A DNA stretch of 32,088 nt from Dictyobacter arantiisoli (lineage in GTDB: Bacteria; Chloroflexota; Ktedonobacteria; Ktedonobacterales; Ktedonobacteraceae): assembly GCF_008326305.1 (NCBI RefSeq), contig NZ_BIXY01000089.1, positions 1 to 32,088 on the forward strand, read 5' to 3'. Of this stretch, positions 8,765 through 17,986 are shown one piece after another. The notes under the pieces were generated by a model. It was not told where the DNA came from. It did no database searches and saw only the letters and a list, made by a program, of their open reading frames with translations. The translations under genes were made by a program, and so were the position numbers. The first letter of the stretch is position 1. The number at the start of each line of letters is the position of its first letter.

Positions 8765-10687
8765 ATGCAAACACACTATCCGTTCTTAGAGCGCCTACGG
8801 CATGGTCCACTGTTATGCGACGGTGGAATGGGAACTGAACTCTACGCACGCGGGATTTCTTATGAAAGATGCTTTGAACATCTGAATCTGACGAATCCTG
8901 AACTGATCAAGTCCGTCCATCTGGATTATGTGGCTGCCGGGGCTCAAATTATCGAAACCAATACCTTTGGAGCCAATCGCTATCGCCTCGCTGAACATGG
9001 TCTGGAAGATCAGGTCTATGAGATCAATCGCGCTGGCGCCAAGATTGCTCGTGAGGTGCGTGATCTAAGCGAGCAACCAATCTTTCTGGCAGGCAATATT
9101 GGTCCATTGGGGAGCCCACTCGCGCCAATTGGAAAGATTCAGCCAGACGAGGCCCAAACGGCATTTCTTGAACAAACTGAGGCCCTCCTGCAATCAGGTG
9201 TGGATCTCTTGATCATCGAAACAATGTCTGATCTAACCGAGATGAGCGAAGCATTGACCGCTGTACGCAGCCTCACCGATCTGCCCGTGGTCGCATTGAT
9301 GACCTTTGGCGAAGATGGTACTGTGACCAGCGGCGAAGACGCTCCTACCGTTGCGCGCACCTTGCGCGATCTCGGAGCAAACGTGGTTGGCGTCAACTGC
9401 GCCATGGGGCCCGCCAGCATGTTTGACGTCGCTCAGGACATGTGTGCTTATACGAGTGAGGATTTCTTTATCGGGGTGCAGCCAAACGCGGGCCTGCCGC
9501 GCCGCGTGGGCAATCGCTTTATCTATGTTTCTACCCCCGAATATTTTGCGGACTACACGCGCCGCTTCCTCAAGGCTGGCATTCGCATGATTGGTGGCTG
9601 TTGTGGCACCACACCCAGACATATTTCCGCCATGCATGATGTCCTGACCGAGCTTGCCCCGACGACCACCATCACAACCGACCTGATACCTGCCAGCACT
9701 CCTACCCTGGAAGCACTGCGCGAACGTATCCAGGAGACAGCCACAGCAGGCACACCCGCACAGCCAGCCCCCACCCATGTCGCCCAACTTTTACAGGATG
9801 GGAAGTTCGTGATCAGCATCGAAATGAGCCCGCCGCGCAGCGTAAAATTCACGCGCTTCCTGCAAAATGCCATCTTGATCCGTGACAGCGGCGCTGACGC
9901 TATCAATATTACCGACAACGCCATGGCCCGTGTGCGTATGAATAATGTTGCCGCCGCCCGCTTGATCCAACAAAACGTCGGCATCGAAACCATCGTCCAC
10001 TTCACGCCGCGTGACCGCAATCTGATGGCCGTGCAAAGCGATGTCATCGGAGCGCATGCCACCGAGATTCGCAATATCCTGGCGATTACAGGCGATCCGC
10101 CCAGTCATGGCGACTTCCCCAACTCCACAGGTATCTGGGATGTTGATAGCATCGGCCTGATCTCAATCCTGCACAATCTCAATTTAGGACTCGACGGCAA
10201 TCGTCGCAAGCTTGCTGCCGCCAGCTCTTTCTTTATCGGCTGCGCAGCCAATCCAGTCGCGCCCGATCTGGATGTAGAGATGGAGCGCCTGCACCGCAAA
10301 ATTGAGAATGGAGCACGCTATATCATGACGCAGCCGGTCTTTGCCGCCGAAACATTTCTCAGCTATAAGCAAAACTACGAAAACCGCTACGGCCAGATTC
10401 CTATTCCTATCTTGATAGGACTCCAACCGCTGCATTCCTATCAGCAGGCCGAAAAGTTCCATAATGAAGTACCTGGTATCGTCATCCCAACCGAGATTCG
10501 TAACCGCATGCGCGAAGCGGGTGACACGGGTAGCACGGTCGGACTGGACATTATCAAAGAACTCTTCGACAATCTGGCACCCGCCGTGCAGGGCGCATAC
10601 ATCATGCCGCTCGACCGCTACGAACTCATCACAGAGCTCATCCCCTATATCCGCCAGCGCACACAATCCCCATACGCGCGAACGTAA
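8765..10687 (+). CDS. Bifunctional homocysteine S-methyltransferase / 5,10-methylenetetrahydrofolate reductase
   Basis: A 640-residue fusion. The N-terminal half (about 1-305) is a homocysteine S-methyltransferase: CDGGMGTELYARG near the start, ETNTFGANR, and the zinc-binding cysteines in GVNCAMGP (Cys212) and GGCCGT (Cys279, Cys280). After a Thr/Pro/Ala-rich linker, the C-terminal half (about 340-640) is a methylenetetrahydrofolate reductase TIM barrel (SIEMSPPRS, NITDNAMARVRMN, AITGDPP, MTQPVF). The order matches the YitJ-type fusion of Bacillus. It links the one-carbon pool to methionine synthesis in the cytoplasm. The ATG at 8765 is preferred; a TTG at 8753 in the same frame has AAGAAAG too close. 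A family-B repeat begins immediately after the stop codon. Confidence 0.93.
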   Translation: MQTHYPFLERLRHGPLLCDGGMGTELYARGISYERCFEHLNLTNPELIKSVHLDYVAAGAQIIETNTFGANRYRLAEHGLEDQVYEINRAGAKIAREVRDLSEQPIFLAGNIGPLGSPLAPIGKIQPDEAQTAFLEQTEALLQSGVDLLIIETMSDLTEMSEALTAVRSLTDLPVVALMTFGEDGTVTSGEDAPTVARTLRDLGANVVGVNCAMGPASMFDVAQDMCAYTSEDFFIGVQPNAGLPRRVGNRFIYVSTPEYFADYTRRFLKAGIRMIGGCCGTTPRHISAMHDVLTELAPTTTITTDLIPASTPTLEALRERIQETATAGTPAQPAPTHVAQLLQDGKFVISIEMSPPRSVKFTRFLQNAILIRDSGADAINITDNAMARVRMNNVAAARLIQQNVGIETIVHFTPRDRNLMAVQSDVIGAHATEIRNILAITGDPPSHGDFPNSTGIWDVDSIGLISILHNLNLGLDGNRRKLAAASSFFIGCAANPVAPDLDVEMERLHRKIENGARYIMTQPVFAAETFLSYKQNYENRYGQIPIPILIGLQPLHSYQQAEKFHNEVPGIVIPTEIRNRMREAGDTGSTVGLDIIKELFDNLAPAVQGAYIMPLDRYELITELIPYIRQRTQSPYART

Positions 10688-10890
10688 GCCCTTTCAAGCG
10701 GGATTGCAAAGGGCAATCAGCCCTTTCAAGCGGGATTGCAAAGGGCAACCAGCCCTTTCAAGCGGGATTGCAAAGGGCAACCAGCCCTTTCAAGCGGGAT
10801 TGCAAAGGGCGGCAAGCCCTTTGCCGGGGTTTGGGGTGTCCCCAACTACCCCTTTTTCTTCTTTTCTTCGCCGCCGCACGCGGCAGGCGC
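10688..10890 (+). repeat. Family-B 3' element, copy B1 (three 32-bp units plus three-helix module)
   Basis: The array begins at the base after the TAA stop. Three 32-bp units start at 10688, 10720 and 10752, each with GCCCTTT and AAAGGGC arms around TCAAGCGGGATTGC. The terminal module from 10784 has helix 1 (CAAAGGGC 10803-10810, loop GGCAA, GCCCTTTG 10816-10823), helix 2 (GGGG-TGT-CCCC 10833-10843 nested in GGGGT/ACCCC), the pyrimidine tract TTTTTCTTCTTTTCTTCG, and helix 3 (GCCGC...GCGGC). Helix 2 plus the T-rich tract looks like an intrinsic terminator. The rest of the gap to 11050 holds no gene. Confidence 0.85.
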
Positions 10891-11066
10891 GTAAAATTAT
10901 TCCTCTTTTAACACAATTCACCTGATTACTTAAGGATTCATATGTTATACTTCCCTATGACATGATACAATTCAAAGCATGGATACTCATGCTTTTGGCA
11001 CTTCTTTCCCCTTTTAAAATATGGCATAAAGAATGGAAGTAATGTGTACAGGAAGGAGCATGTACT

Positions 11067-13208
11067 TTGAGAAGATCTACTACGCTTTTCTGGATGTCAG
11101 GACTTGCAGTAGTACTTATACTGGCACTCTTTGTAGGCACGGGCACACTACAAGGCCAGCAAGCCTCCGCACGTGCAGCAGTGAACTCATGCACACTCAA
11201 CTCCCCGGCCGGGAATGTACAACACGTTATCTACCTGCAGTTCGACAATGTGCACTTAACACGTGATAATCCCAATATTCCTTCAGATCTAGAACAAATG
11301 CCCAATCTGCTCAATTTTGTTAAAAACAACGGTACGATGCTTGCGAAGAATCATACGCCGCTTATCGCGCATACTGGCGATGATATTTTGACCAGCCTGA
11401 CGGGTGTGTATGGCGAGCGCCACGGAGTCTCAGTCAGTAACAGTTATCGCTATTACAACACAGATGGTAGTACCAGTTCCACTCCTGCCTTCACCTATTG
11501 GACCGCCCCGGTTTCGGCCACCAATCCGACTTATAATATGCTCAGTGCGCCCAATACCAACGCGCCTGCTCCCTGGGTTCCTTATACACGCGCTGGATGT
11601 AATGTCGGCTCGGTTGCCACTGCAAATACTGTCCTGGAGAATATCGGCACGGATATTCCAACAGTCTTTGGCGCGAATTCTCCTGAGGCAGCTGAAGTCA
11701 AGGTGAATCCAGCGCAGGCCACCAGCGACTTTGTCGGTATCGGCATCCATTGTGCTCAGAATAATGCGTTGTGTGCGACCAGTACCCATGCACGGGCCGA
11801 TATCTTGCCCGACGAACCGGGCGGTTATACTGGCTATCAGGCACTTTTTGGACACAAATATGTTGCCTCACAGATCCATCCCAATGGGCCTCTTACTGAC
11901 CTGAACGGCAATATTATCCAGGATAACAACGGACATGTCGGCTTCCCTGGCTTTGATAGTATGACGCCAGCCGTCTCGCTGTCCTATGTAGCAGACATGC
12001 AAGAACATGGTGTTCCCGTCACCTATGCCTATCTCTCAGACGCTCACGATCCCCATCCTTCCACTGGCTCTGCTTATGGACCGGGGCAGGCGGGCTATGT
12101 GGCCGCACTGAAAGCCTATGATGATGCCTTTGGCAAGTTCTTTACACGCCTGCAAGCAGATGGGATCAATGCCCATAATACCCTCTTCGTGTTTACGGCG
12201 GATGAAGGCGATCATTTCGTAGGCAGTGCGCCTACACCGGCCAATTGTGACGGCGTCACCGTTCCCTGTACGTACAACCAGGTAGGTGAAGTCAATGGCA
12301 ACCTGACCGGCTTGCTGGCGACCCAGAAGAATATCACGACCCCCTTCACCGTCCATGCAGACTCTGCGCCAACCATCTATCTCACCGGACAGCCTGCGCG
12401 CACAGCTCCCGTCACACGTACCTTCGAGCAAGCGCTGGCAGAAATCACCGCGACCAATCCTTACACGGGCAAGACCGAAAAGATTACCCATTCTCTGGCT
12501 GATCCAGTTGAGATGCAACTCTTGCACATGGTCACCGCCGATCCGACGCGTACGCCAACCCTGACCCTCTTCGCCAAGCCTGATTACTATCTCTATGCGG
12601 GCGCGCCCAACTGTATCCAACCCTGCATACAGGCGGAATCAGCCTTTGCCTGGAATCACGGGGATGTCTCGCCCGATATCAATACCACCTGGCTAGGATT
12701 GGTAGGGCCCGGTATCCAGAATCAGCAACTCAATACAACCACCTGGGCAGACCATGCAGACATTCGTCCGACCATGCTGGCCTTGCTGGGATTGAAGGAC
12801 GATTATGTCCATGATGGTCGTGTGCTGTTTGAAGTCATAACCCATCAAGCGCTTCCACCGGCAGTACGGGCCAATCGTGCCTTCTATGAGCAAATCGCCC
12901 AGCTCTACAAACAGATCAACGCCCCGGTTGGCAAGCTGGGACTGAGCAGCCTGGAGATCTCAACCCGCGCCCTGCAAAGTCATAGCGCCAACGATCAGAC
13001 CTATACCACCTTAGAAAATCAGCTACAGCTCATTACCACGCACCGCAATACACTGGCGAAACAGATGATTACGGTCCTGGAAAATGCGGCATTCGGGACA
13101 GCCAATCCCGTCGCAACGATTGCTAATCCCAATCATCAGCAAGCACAATCCCTCTTTAACCAGGGACAGCAACTGCTGAAACAGGCCCAGAAACTCGCCG
13201 CTAACTAA
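11067..13208 (+). CDS. Secreted alkaline-phosphatase-superfamily phosphoesterase
   Basis: The start is TTG at 11067, eight bases after GGAAGGAG. The 713-residue product begins with a signal peptide (basic MRRS, hydrophobic 7-28, ASARAA cleavage region). The mature part has alkaline phosphatase superfamily features: IYLQFDNVH near the start, HTGDDILTSLTGVYGERHG holding the usual nucleophile/metal region, LSDAHDPH, TADEGDHF (the D-x-x-D-H metal ligands) and a late WNHGD. About the last 100 residues are helical and Gln-rich. It probably cleaves phosphate mono- or diesters, or a related ester, outside the membrane. The substrate is unknown. It stands alone between the B1 repeat and a 32-bp palindrome. 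Confidence 0.82.
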   Translation: MRRSTTLFWMSGLAVVLILALFVGTGTLQGQQASARAAVNSCTLNSPAGNVQHVIYLQFDNVHLTRDNPNIPSDLEQMPNLLNFVKNNGTMLAKNHTPLIAHTGDDILTSLTGVYGERHGVSVSNSYRYYNTDGSTSSTPAFTYWTAPVSATNPTYNMLSAPNTNAPAPWVPYTRAGCNVGSVATANTVLENIGTDIPTVFGANSPEAAEVKVNPAQATSDFVGIGIHCAQNNALCATSTHARADILPDEPGGYTGYQALFGHKYVASQIHPNGPLTDLNGNIIQDNNGHVGFPGFDSMTPAVSLSYVADMQEHGVPVTYAYLSDAHDPHPSTGSAYGPGQAGYVAALKAYDDAFGKFFTRLQADGINAHNTLFVFTADEGDHFVGSAPTPANCDGVTVPCTYNQVGEVNGNLTGLLATQKNITTPFTVHADSAPTIYLTGQPARTAPVTRTFEQALAEITATNPYTGKTEKITHSLADPVEMQLLHMVTADPTRTPTLTLFAKPDYYLYAGAPNCIQPCIQAESAFAWNHGDVSPDINTTWLGLVGPGIQNQQLNTTTWADHADIRPTMLALLGLKDDYVHDGRVLFEVITHQALPPAVRANRAFYEQIAQLYKQINAPVGKLGLSSLEISTRALQSHSANDQTYTTLENQLQLITTHRNTLAKQMITVLENAAFGTANPVATIANPNHQQAQSLFNQGQQLLKQAQKLAAN

Positions 13209-13209
13209 G

Positions 13210-13280
13210 CAGACAGATCCCAATAGAAAGAGCGTGGATAGCGATAAACTATCCACGCTCTTTCTATTGGGATCTGTCTG
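13210..13280. terminator. Perfect 32-bp inverted repeat between convergent genes
   Basis: Arms 13210-13241 and 13249-13280 are perfectly complementary with a 7-nt loop (CGATAAA). The left arm begins two bases after the phosphoesterase stop codon and the right arm ends eight bases before the stop of the truncated GNAT frame. A bidirectional terminator is likely from position. There is no T-run outside the stem. Confidence 0.6.
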
Positions 13281-13288
13281 TTGATCGG

Positions 13289-13474
13289 TCAACAGGGACG
13301 AAAGGTTGTTGTCAATAAGCCGTCGCGCTCAAAACTTTCGGTCAGATGTTGATCGCGCTTTAACCCAAACATATTATATTCACTATTAAACGCTACATCG
13401 TTCGCATATGTATGTAATAGATCCAGATCCGAGCGGCGTACTGGACGTAAGTATATCTTTTCACCACGTATCAT
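13289..13474 (-). pseudogene. Truncated GNAT-family N-acetyltransferase (N-terminal fragment)
   Basis: The 61-residue frame starts with MIRGEKIYLRPVRRSDLDLL, the typical first strand and helix of RimJ/RimL-type GNAT acetyltransferases, then ends at a stop after about one third of the usual 170-190 residues. The acetyl-CoA-binding motif is missing. The ATG at 13474 has AAGGATG upstream. The gene breaks off next to the 32-bp palindrome and the convergent phosphoesterase, so the 3' part was probably lost by deletion. Expression of a short peptide is possible but enzyme activity is not. Confidence 0.7.
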
Positions 13475-13572
13475 AAATGAAAAACATCCTTAGTAGTATT
13501 TGATAGAATTTATTCACAACACTATCATAAACAGAATCTGTTCCGTTGCCTATATACTGAGCAACCCAGGAT

Positions 13573-14445
13573 TTATTGCACCTGTATGCCGACACGGATC
13601 AATAAATCCCGACAGAGAGAAGCGGGATATTTGATTGGCAGACGGCGATTGCTATGGGAGTCCGAGCCAGCACTGATCAGCAGTTGATGCCGCTGCGCAT
13701 AGGCCAGATACAGTGCTTTTTGCGCCTCAGAATGCAATGGATAGTACACTTCCAATCCATCCAACGGCACCTCCTGACGCAATTGATCGAGCATGGTTTC
13801 GCTATAACGTGTAATGTCATCACGTCCAGGATGGGCCATAATACAGACCGCGCCAGCACGATGGGCCGCCTCAACCACCTCCAGACAATCATTGGTAACG
13901 TTACGCAGGCCAGCATCGGTCAAGATCTTGTTAAGCGTCACGGTATTCGGCGCGTAGCGATGCTCGATCAATAATTTAGCGATATCACGAAATTGTCGTG
14001 GCACGCCAGCACTTTCTGGTAATAGTGTTTGCTGTCGCGGGAAACCATAGCCCTTCGCAAGCAAATTCGCATAGACCATCCGGATATTATCCTGCTGCCC
14101 CTGGATGACAGCTTCTCCCAGTAGCCGTAGCTCCTCACGTTGGGGACCAAAACCATAACACAGAATATCAGTCGGATAACCATGCCAGATGGTTGTCATT
14201 TCAACGGCCGCCAGCACTGGCAACTGCTGCTGCGCCGCCAATTGCTGGATCGCTGCCGCTACCTCAACACGATCATGATCCGTCACCGCGACCAATGCAA
14301 ACTTCTCTGCCGCCAGATACGCGATTAATTGTTCAGGAGTCCATAAACCATCGCTATAGGTTGTATGCATTTGTAAATCAATGGCATCATCTGGCTGCAA
14401 GACAAGTTGTGAAGTTAATGACTCCAAAATGAGAATCCTTTCCAT
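13573..14445 (-). CDS. PHP-domain phosphoesterase
   Basis: Taking the ATG at 14445, the 290-residue product has the PHP metal-binding pattern: LQMHTTYSDG (His27, Asp32), AVTDHDRVE (Asp56, His57, Asp58), a Glu in AAVEMTT, IMAHPGRDD, and the C-terminal SAGSDSHSN pair. It is close to the YciV/RNase AM group of PHP proteins, which hydrolyse 3',5'-nucleotide bisphosphates or degrade RNA 5' ends; the specific substrate is not fixed by sequence alone. The ATG overlaps the stop of the LacI remnant by one base (TGATG), implying former translational coupling. An in-frame TTG at 14427 with AAAGGA eight bases upstream is an alternative start. Confidence 0.82.
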   Translation of the reverse strand: MERILILESLTSQLVLQPDDAIDLQMHTTYSDGLWTPEQLIAYLAAEKFALVAVTDHDRVEVAAAIQQLAAQQQLPVLAAVEMTTIWHGYPTDILCYGFGPQREELRLLGEAVIQGQQDNIRMVYANLLAKGYGFPRQQTLLPESAGVPRQFRDIAKLLIEHRYAPNTVTLNKILTDAGLRNVTNDCLEVVEAAHRAGAVCIMAHPGRDDITRYSETMLDQLRQEVPLDGLEVYYPLHSEAQKALYLAYAQRHQLLISAGSDSHSNRRLPIKYPASLCRDLLIRVGIQVQ

Positions 14446-14741
14446 CAAAGGCAGCAAAAAAGAGAACTGAAAAGCCCTGAATATCGAGAGACAAAGCATC
14501 CAACAAATAGTATGAGTATCACTGGCTTTATTATCGCATAAAAAAGAACCGGTCCGACAGTAGCTTTCTTCTGCTTCACCATGCTGCATGCAATAGCATT
14601 GGGACGATAGTGTAACTCCTCTACCGCCGCCTGCACCAATGCCCGTGTAGGGGGACTGACATGTCGATCATTTCCATTTAAAACATGTGATGAGGTGATG
14701 CCTCAGCGCTATCAATCTGGTTCCAAATGGATATTAGACAT
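14445..14741 (-). pseudogene. Decayed LacI-family transcriptional regulator (N-terminal DNA-binding part)
   Basis: Reading the minus strand from ATG at 14741 gives MSNIHLEPD, then three stops in four codons, then GITSSHVLNGNDRHVSPPTR followed by ALVQAAVEELHYRPNAIA and CSMVKQKKATVG. That is the LacI helix-turn-helix and hinge helix (usual form VSHVLNG...VS..TR..V..A..EL.YRPN..AR). The recognition region is broken by stop codons and the sequence after ATVG no longer looks like a LacI core. The frame then runs to a TGA that overlaps the PHP gene ATG. The regulator is therefore dead; the PHP gene was probably in its operon. Confidence 0.75.
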
Positions 14742-14861
14742 ATCAAATTCAGTCAGGTATACTTCTTTTATGATCTTTATGTGAAACAGCTGCAATAGTA
14801 ATATATGCAAATTTTCACTTATTTTAATGATGTATAGCAGCATAGAAAGCAAGAGGATAAT

Positions 14862-15620
14862 ATGGTGAAAGAAGATTGGAACGCGGATTTATACGACCAG
14901 AAACATGCATTCGTCTTCAAATATGGGGCAAGCTTGATCTCAATTCTTGCTCCACAGGCCGGAGAAACCATTTTGGATCTGGGATGTGGCACCGGTCATC
15001 TCACACGCGCTATTGCCGACGCGGGGGCGCATGTCATCGGTATGGATAGTTCCGCCAGCATGATCGAATCCGCCCGGATTGCCTATCCCGGCCTTGATTT
15101 TCAGGTTGGGGATGCCACCAATTTCACCCCGGCCAGCCCCGTCGATGCCATTTTTTCCAATGCCACGCTGCACTGGATACAGAATCCTGCAGCGGCAGCC
15201 AGGCACATGGCGGCAGCCCTCAAGCCTGGAGGACGGCTGGTCGCCGAGTTTGGCGGCAAAGGCAATATCGCGACTATCACCAGCGCAACCCGGCAGGCAG
15301 CCAAAGAAATCACAGGACAGGATATTCAATCTAGTTGGTATTTTCCCTCAATAGGTGAATATACTTCCTTGCTAGAGCAGTATGGATTAACAGTGAACAG
15401 CGCCATTCTCTTTGAGCGCCCAACGCCTCTGGAAGGTGAAGATGCACTGCGCAACTGGCTCAATATGTTTGGACTCGTCATCTTCCAGCAGTTGCCCGAA
15501 GACATCAAGCAACAAGTTATTATAAGAGCCGAGGCCCTGGCACGTCCCACCCTCTATCAAAATGGCCGCTGGATAGGCGACTACCGGCGCCTGCGCATCG
15601 TCGCCTATAAAGATGCGTGA
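14862..15620 (+). CDS. SAM-dependent class I methyltransferase
   Basis: A 252-residue Rossmann-fold methyltransferase. Motif I is ILDLGCGTGHLT (about 37-48), the acidic residue ending strand beta2 is in VIGMDSS, and VDAIFSNATLHW is the motif IV region; LKPGGRLVAEF follows. The layout resembles trans-aconitate 2-methyltransferase (Tam) and similar small-molecule methyltransferases. The substrate is unknown. ATG 14862 follows AGAGGATAAT. The gene ends in a GC-rich hairpin. It stands alone, divergent from the LacI remnant/PHP genes. Confidence 0.88.
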   Translation: MVKEDWNADLYDQKHAFVFKYGASLISILAPQAGETILDLGCGTGHLTRAIADAGAHVIGMDSSASMIESARIAYPGLDFQVGDATNFTPASPVDAIFSNATLHWIQNPAAAARHMAAALKPGGRLVAEFGGKGNIATITSATRQAAKEITGQDIQSSWYFPSIGEYTSLLEQYGLTVNSAILFERPTPLEGEDALRNWLNMFGLVIFQQLPEDIKQQVIIRAEALARPTLYQNGRWIGDYRRLRIVAYKDA

Positions 15621-15629
15621 ACACGCCAA

Positions 15630-15654
15630 GGCCCGATCTAGCCAGGATCGGGCC
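15630..15654. terminator. GC-rich 9-bp hairpin between convergent genes
   Basis: GGCCCGATC and GATCGGGCC pair perfectly around a 7-nt loop, 10 bp after the methyltransferase stop and 39 bp from the convergent pentapeptide-repeat gene's stop. It probably serves as a (bidirectional) terminator, though T-richness is slight. Confidence 0.6.
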
Positions 15655-15692
15655 CCGTCTCCAGACATGGCAATGACGCGCTTAGTGACACC

Positions 15693-16136
15693 TTATAACG
15701 TATCCTGCCGAGATTTCACCTGCCTCATTTGGCCGGTTGTCATCTGATTCATACTTAGTACTGCTCCCGCCATATCGGCCCCTTTCAAGTTCGCCTCTGT
15801 GAGGTTGGTATAGCTCAGATTGGCACGCCGCAAATCGACATCACAAAGATTGGACATACTGAGGTCCGCCTTGCTGAGGTCTGCATAAGTTAGATTAGCA
15901 CCCTTGAGATTCGCCTGTCGCAAATTACTGGCGTGCAGGATGGTAAGATTCAAATCAGCATTGATAAAATTAACACCACTCAAGTTAGCATTTGAGAGGT
16001 CAAACTGCGCCAGGCTTGCCTCGCTCAGATCCTCATCCTGAAGATCTATCGAAACCTCCGGATGATCCTGACGAAAAGCATTCCACTGTTCATAAGTGCT
16101 GCGCTGTAAAAGTTCTAGCAAATCTATCTTATCCAT
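15693..16136 (-). CDS. Pentapeptide-repeat protein
   Basis: The ATG at 16136 is preceded by GGAGGT at 8 bases, which decides it over a longer frame. The 147-residue product has an acidic N-terminal part (MDKIDLLELLQRS...) and, from about residue 37 to 130, tandem A(D/N)Lxx pentapeptides (for example ANLSG, ANLKG, ANLTY, ADLSK, ADLSM, ANLSY). Such repeats fold as a right-handed quadrilateral beta-helix. Some family members mimic DNA and protect gyrase, others are structural; nothing here selects a role. No signal peptide is seen. Confidence 0.88.
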   Translation of the reverse strand: MDKIDLLELLQRSTYEQWNAFRQDHPEVSIDLQDEDLSEASLAQFDLSNANLSGVNFINADLNLTILHASNLRQANLKGANLTYADLSKADLSMSNLCDVDLRRANLSYTNLTEANLKGADMAGAVLSMNQMTTGQMRQVKSRQDTL

Positions 16137-16329
16137 TGCGATGACCTCCGCGACAGAAATTGAGGCTCTCCCAACAATGCAAGCAGCATGTCTTCTGGAA
16201 ATCTCGAGCATCTATCAGCACCGTCCATCGTATAACACACCACTCCAATAAGCAAGGATGATAATGATGTACTATAACAGTAAAACTGATTGTCACTATG
16301 AATGTGTTAGGCTAAGAAGGAGTTGAATT

Positions 16330-17442
16330 GTGTCACGAGCCCGCTTACGTAATCTTGGAATTAAACCTGGAAAAATGCCAACCGGAACCTATAATGCGAT
16401 TACCGATGTGCCCGGAGTCCTGGTGGGACAGGAAACGATTATTCAGGATGATCAGGATAGCCAGCGTGTCGCACGTACAGGTGTCACGATGATCGTGCCA
16501 CGCGATGGAGATATCTGGAACGATCATGCCTGCGCTGGCTTCTTTAGCTTTAATGGCTGCGGCGAGATGACTGGTTTGCCATGGATCGAAGAATCCGGGA
16601 TGATTCATACCCCTATCGGTATTACCAATACAAATTCGGTAGGAGTCGTGCGAGATGCCCTCGCAGCCTATCCCATGGTCATGGCGGATAAATGGAACAG
16701 TCCACCCTCTATCTCCTCCTCCTGGGCTGGCTCCCTGCCAGTTGTGGCGGAAACCTGGGATGGCTGGTTGAATGATATTACTGCCTTCCATGTAACGCAA
16801 GAACATGCCTTTAAAGCGCTCCAGGCAGCCAGAAGCGGCCTCGTCCCGGAAGGGAATGTCGGAGGGGGTACCGGCATGATCTGCCATGAATTCAAGGGCG
16901 GTACCGGCACATCATCCCGTATCGTTCCCTATCAGGATCGGGATTATACCGTAGGCGTGCTGGTACAGAGCAATTATGGGAACCGCGATATGTTACGTAT
17001 CGATGGCGTACCCGTGGGCCGCGAACTGGACTTCACTCACGTCGCCAATCCCTGGCTGACATCCCCTAAAGGCGGCTCCATTATCGTAATTATCGCAACC
17101 GATGTTCCGCTCCTACCAACGCAATGTACCCGTCTCGCCAAACGCGCCACCGTTGGTCTGGCTCGCGTTGGCGGCACAGGACAGAACGGCAGCGGGGATA
17201 TTTTCCTGGCCTTCTCTACCGGCAATCATGCTCTGAGCACATCCCAGGGCTTCCTGAGCATGGACATGCTCCCCAATGATCATCTCAACGACTTTTTTGA
17301 CGCCGTTGCCGAAGCGACCGAGGAGGCTATCCTCAACGCCCTCTGCGCCGCCGAAACCATGATAGGCTGGCAAGGCCATCGCGTCGAAGCCCTCCCATTG
17401 GAGGATGTCCAGCGCATCATGGAACGCTATCGACCACGTTAA
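16330..17442 (+). CDS. P1-family (DmpA-type) aminopeptidase/amidase
   Basis: A 370-residue protein starting at GTG 16330, seven bases after AAGGAG. It matches L-aminopeptidase D-Ala-esterase/amidase DmpA in length and order: ITDVPGVLVGQ near the start, then GNVGGGTGM, GVLVQSNYG, and KGGSIIVIIATD, where Gly249-Ser250 is the expected autocleavage site that makes Ser250 the N-terminal nucleophile of the beta chain. NGSGD places Ser288 and Asp290 where DmpA has Ser288 and Glu290. It is an N-terminal-nucleophile hydrolase, self-processed into two chains, acting on N-terminal residues or amides. No signal peptide is seen. It is not in an obvious operon. Confidence 0.88.
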   Translation: MSRARLRNLGIKPGKMPTGTYNAITDVPGVLVGQETIIQDDQDSQRVARTGVTMIVPRDGDIWNDHACAGFFSFNGCGEMTGLPWIEESGMIHTPIGITNTNSVGVVRDALAAYPMVMADKWNSPPSISSSWAGSLPVVAETWDGWLNDITAFHVTQEHAFKALQAARSGLVPEGNVGGGTGMICHEFKGGTGTSSRIVPYQDRDYTVGVLVQSNYGNRDMLRIDGVPVGRELDFTHVANPWLTSPKGGSIIVIIATDVPLLPTQCTRLAKRATVGLARVGGTGQNGSGDIFLAFSTGNHALSTSQGFLSMDMLPNDHLNDFFDAVAEATEEAILNALCAAETMIGWQGHRVEALPLEDVQRIMERYRPR

Positions 17443-17986
17443 ATTCTTACCGTACCGACATTCACCCACCATTGTGATAGCACTATTTTCTCATATGCTA
17501 TTATTTCAGGCGTTTTTATTTTACACTAATAGAGACAATTGAAATAATAGCATCGCAATCATCAAAGAAAACTAGCTTCATTGCACATACTATGCGGCTT
17601 ATAGACCTGATAAAAGATGTAATGAATATGTATTTACTCACAATACACTCTAAACAAAATACATATCTTTTAGCTTGTATAACAAATTACCATTATTTGC
17701 GCGACTAGCATGTTTTGTGTTACAATGCTTTTACCAGAGAACCCATAGAGCCCAAAGCGAACACCTGTTTCTCATAGAGACATCTTTTCTATCGGCTCAG
17801 GTCCAACGTCGTCCCCGCACATGGCCAGCAAAGGGATTACGCATTGATCGCCTGTATACCAAATTATCCAGGAGCAAAGTTCAAACAAGCTTATACATTG
17901 TTTGAAGAATGAGAAAAAAAGACGTCTTATACTACGAGAGCCTGAAACCGAATAGGATAAGTGAGCAGAGCTGAAAGGATTCGTTG
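17443..17986. other. Gene-poor stretch with two inverted repeats
   Basis: No convincing gene. An inverted repeat (TGCTATTATTTCA 17496-17508 and its complement 17540-17552) with a T-rich loop may end peptidase transcription. A second (TTCAAACA 17881-17888, TGTTTGAA 17900-17907) precedes CTTATACTACG, which could be a -10 box for the small open frame at 17987. The short open frames here have no ribosome site and match no family I know. Confidence 0.4.

Noticed and set aside
10464-10925. Small open frames running through repeat B1 and similar ones in B2, B3 and C
   Set aside because: They encode translated repeat sequence (FQAGLQRA and SPLPGFGVSP in several places) and follow the repeats, not genes.
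14446-14589. A longer PHP protein starting at 14589
   Set aside because: The extra residues overlap the LacI remnant in another frame and do not resemble PHP proteins.
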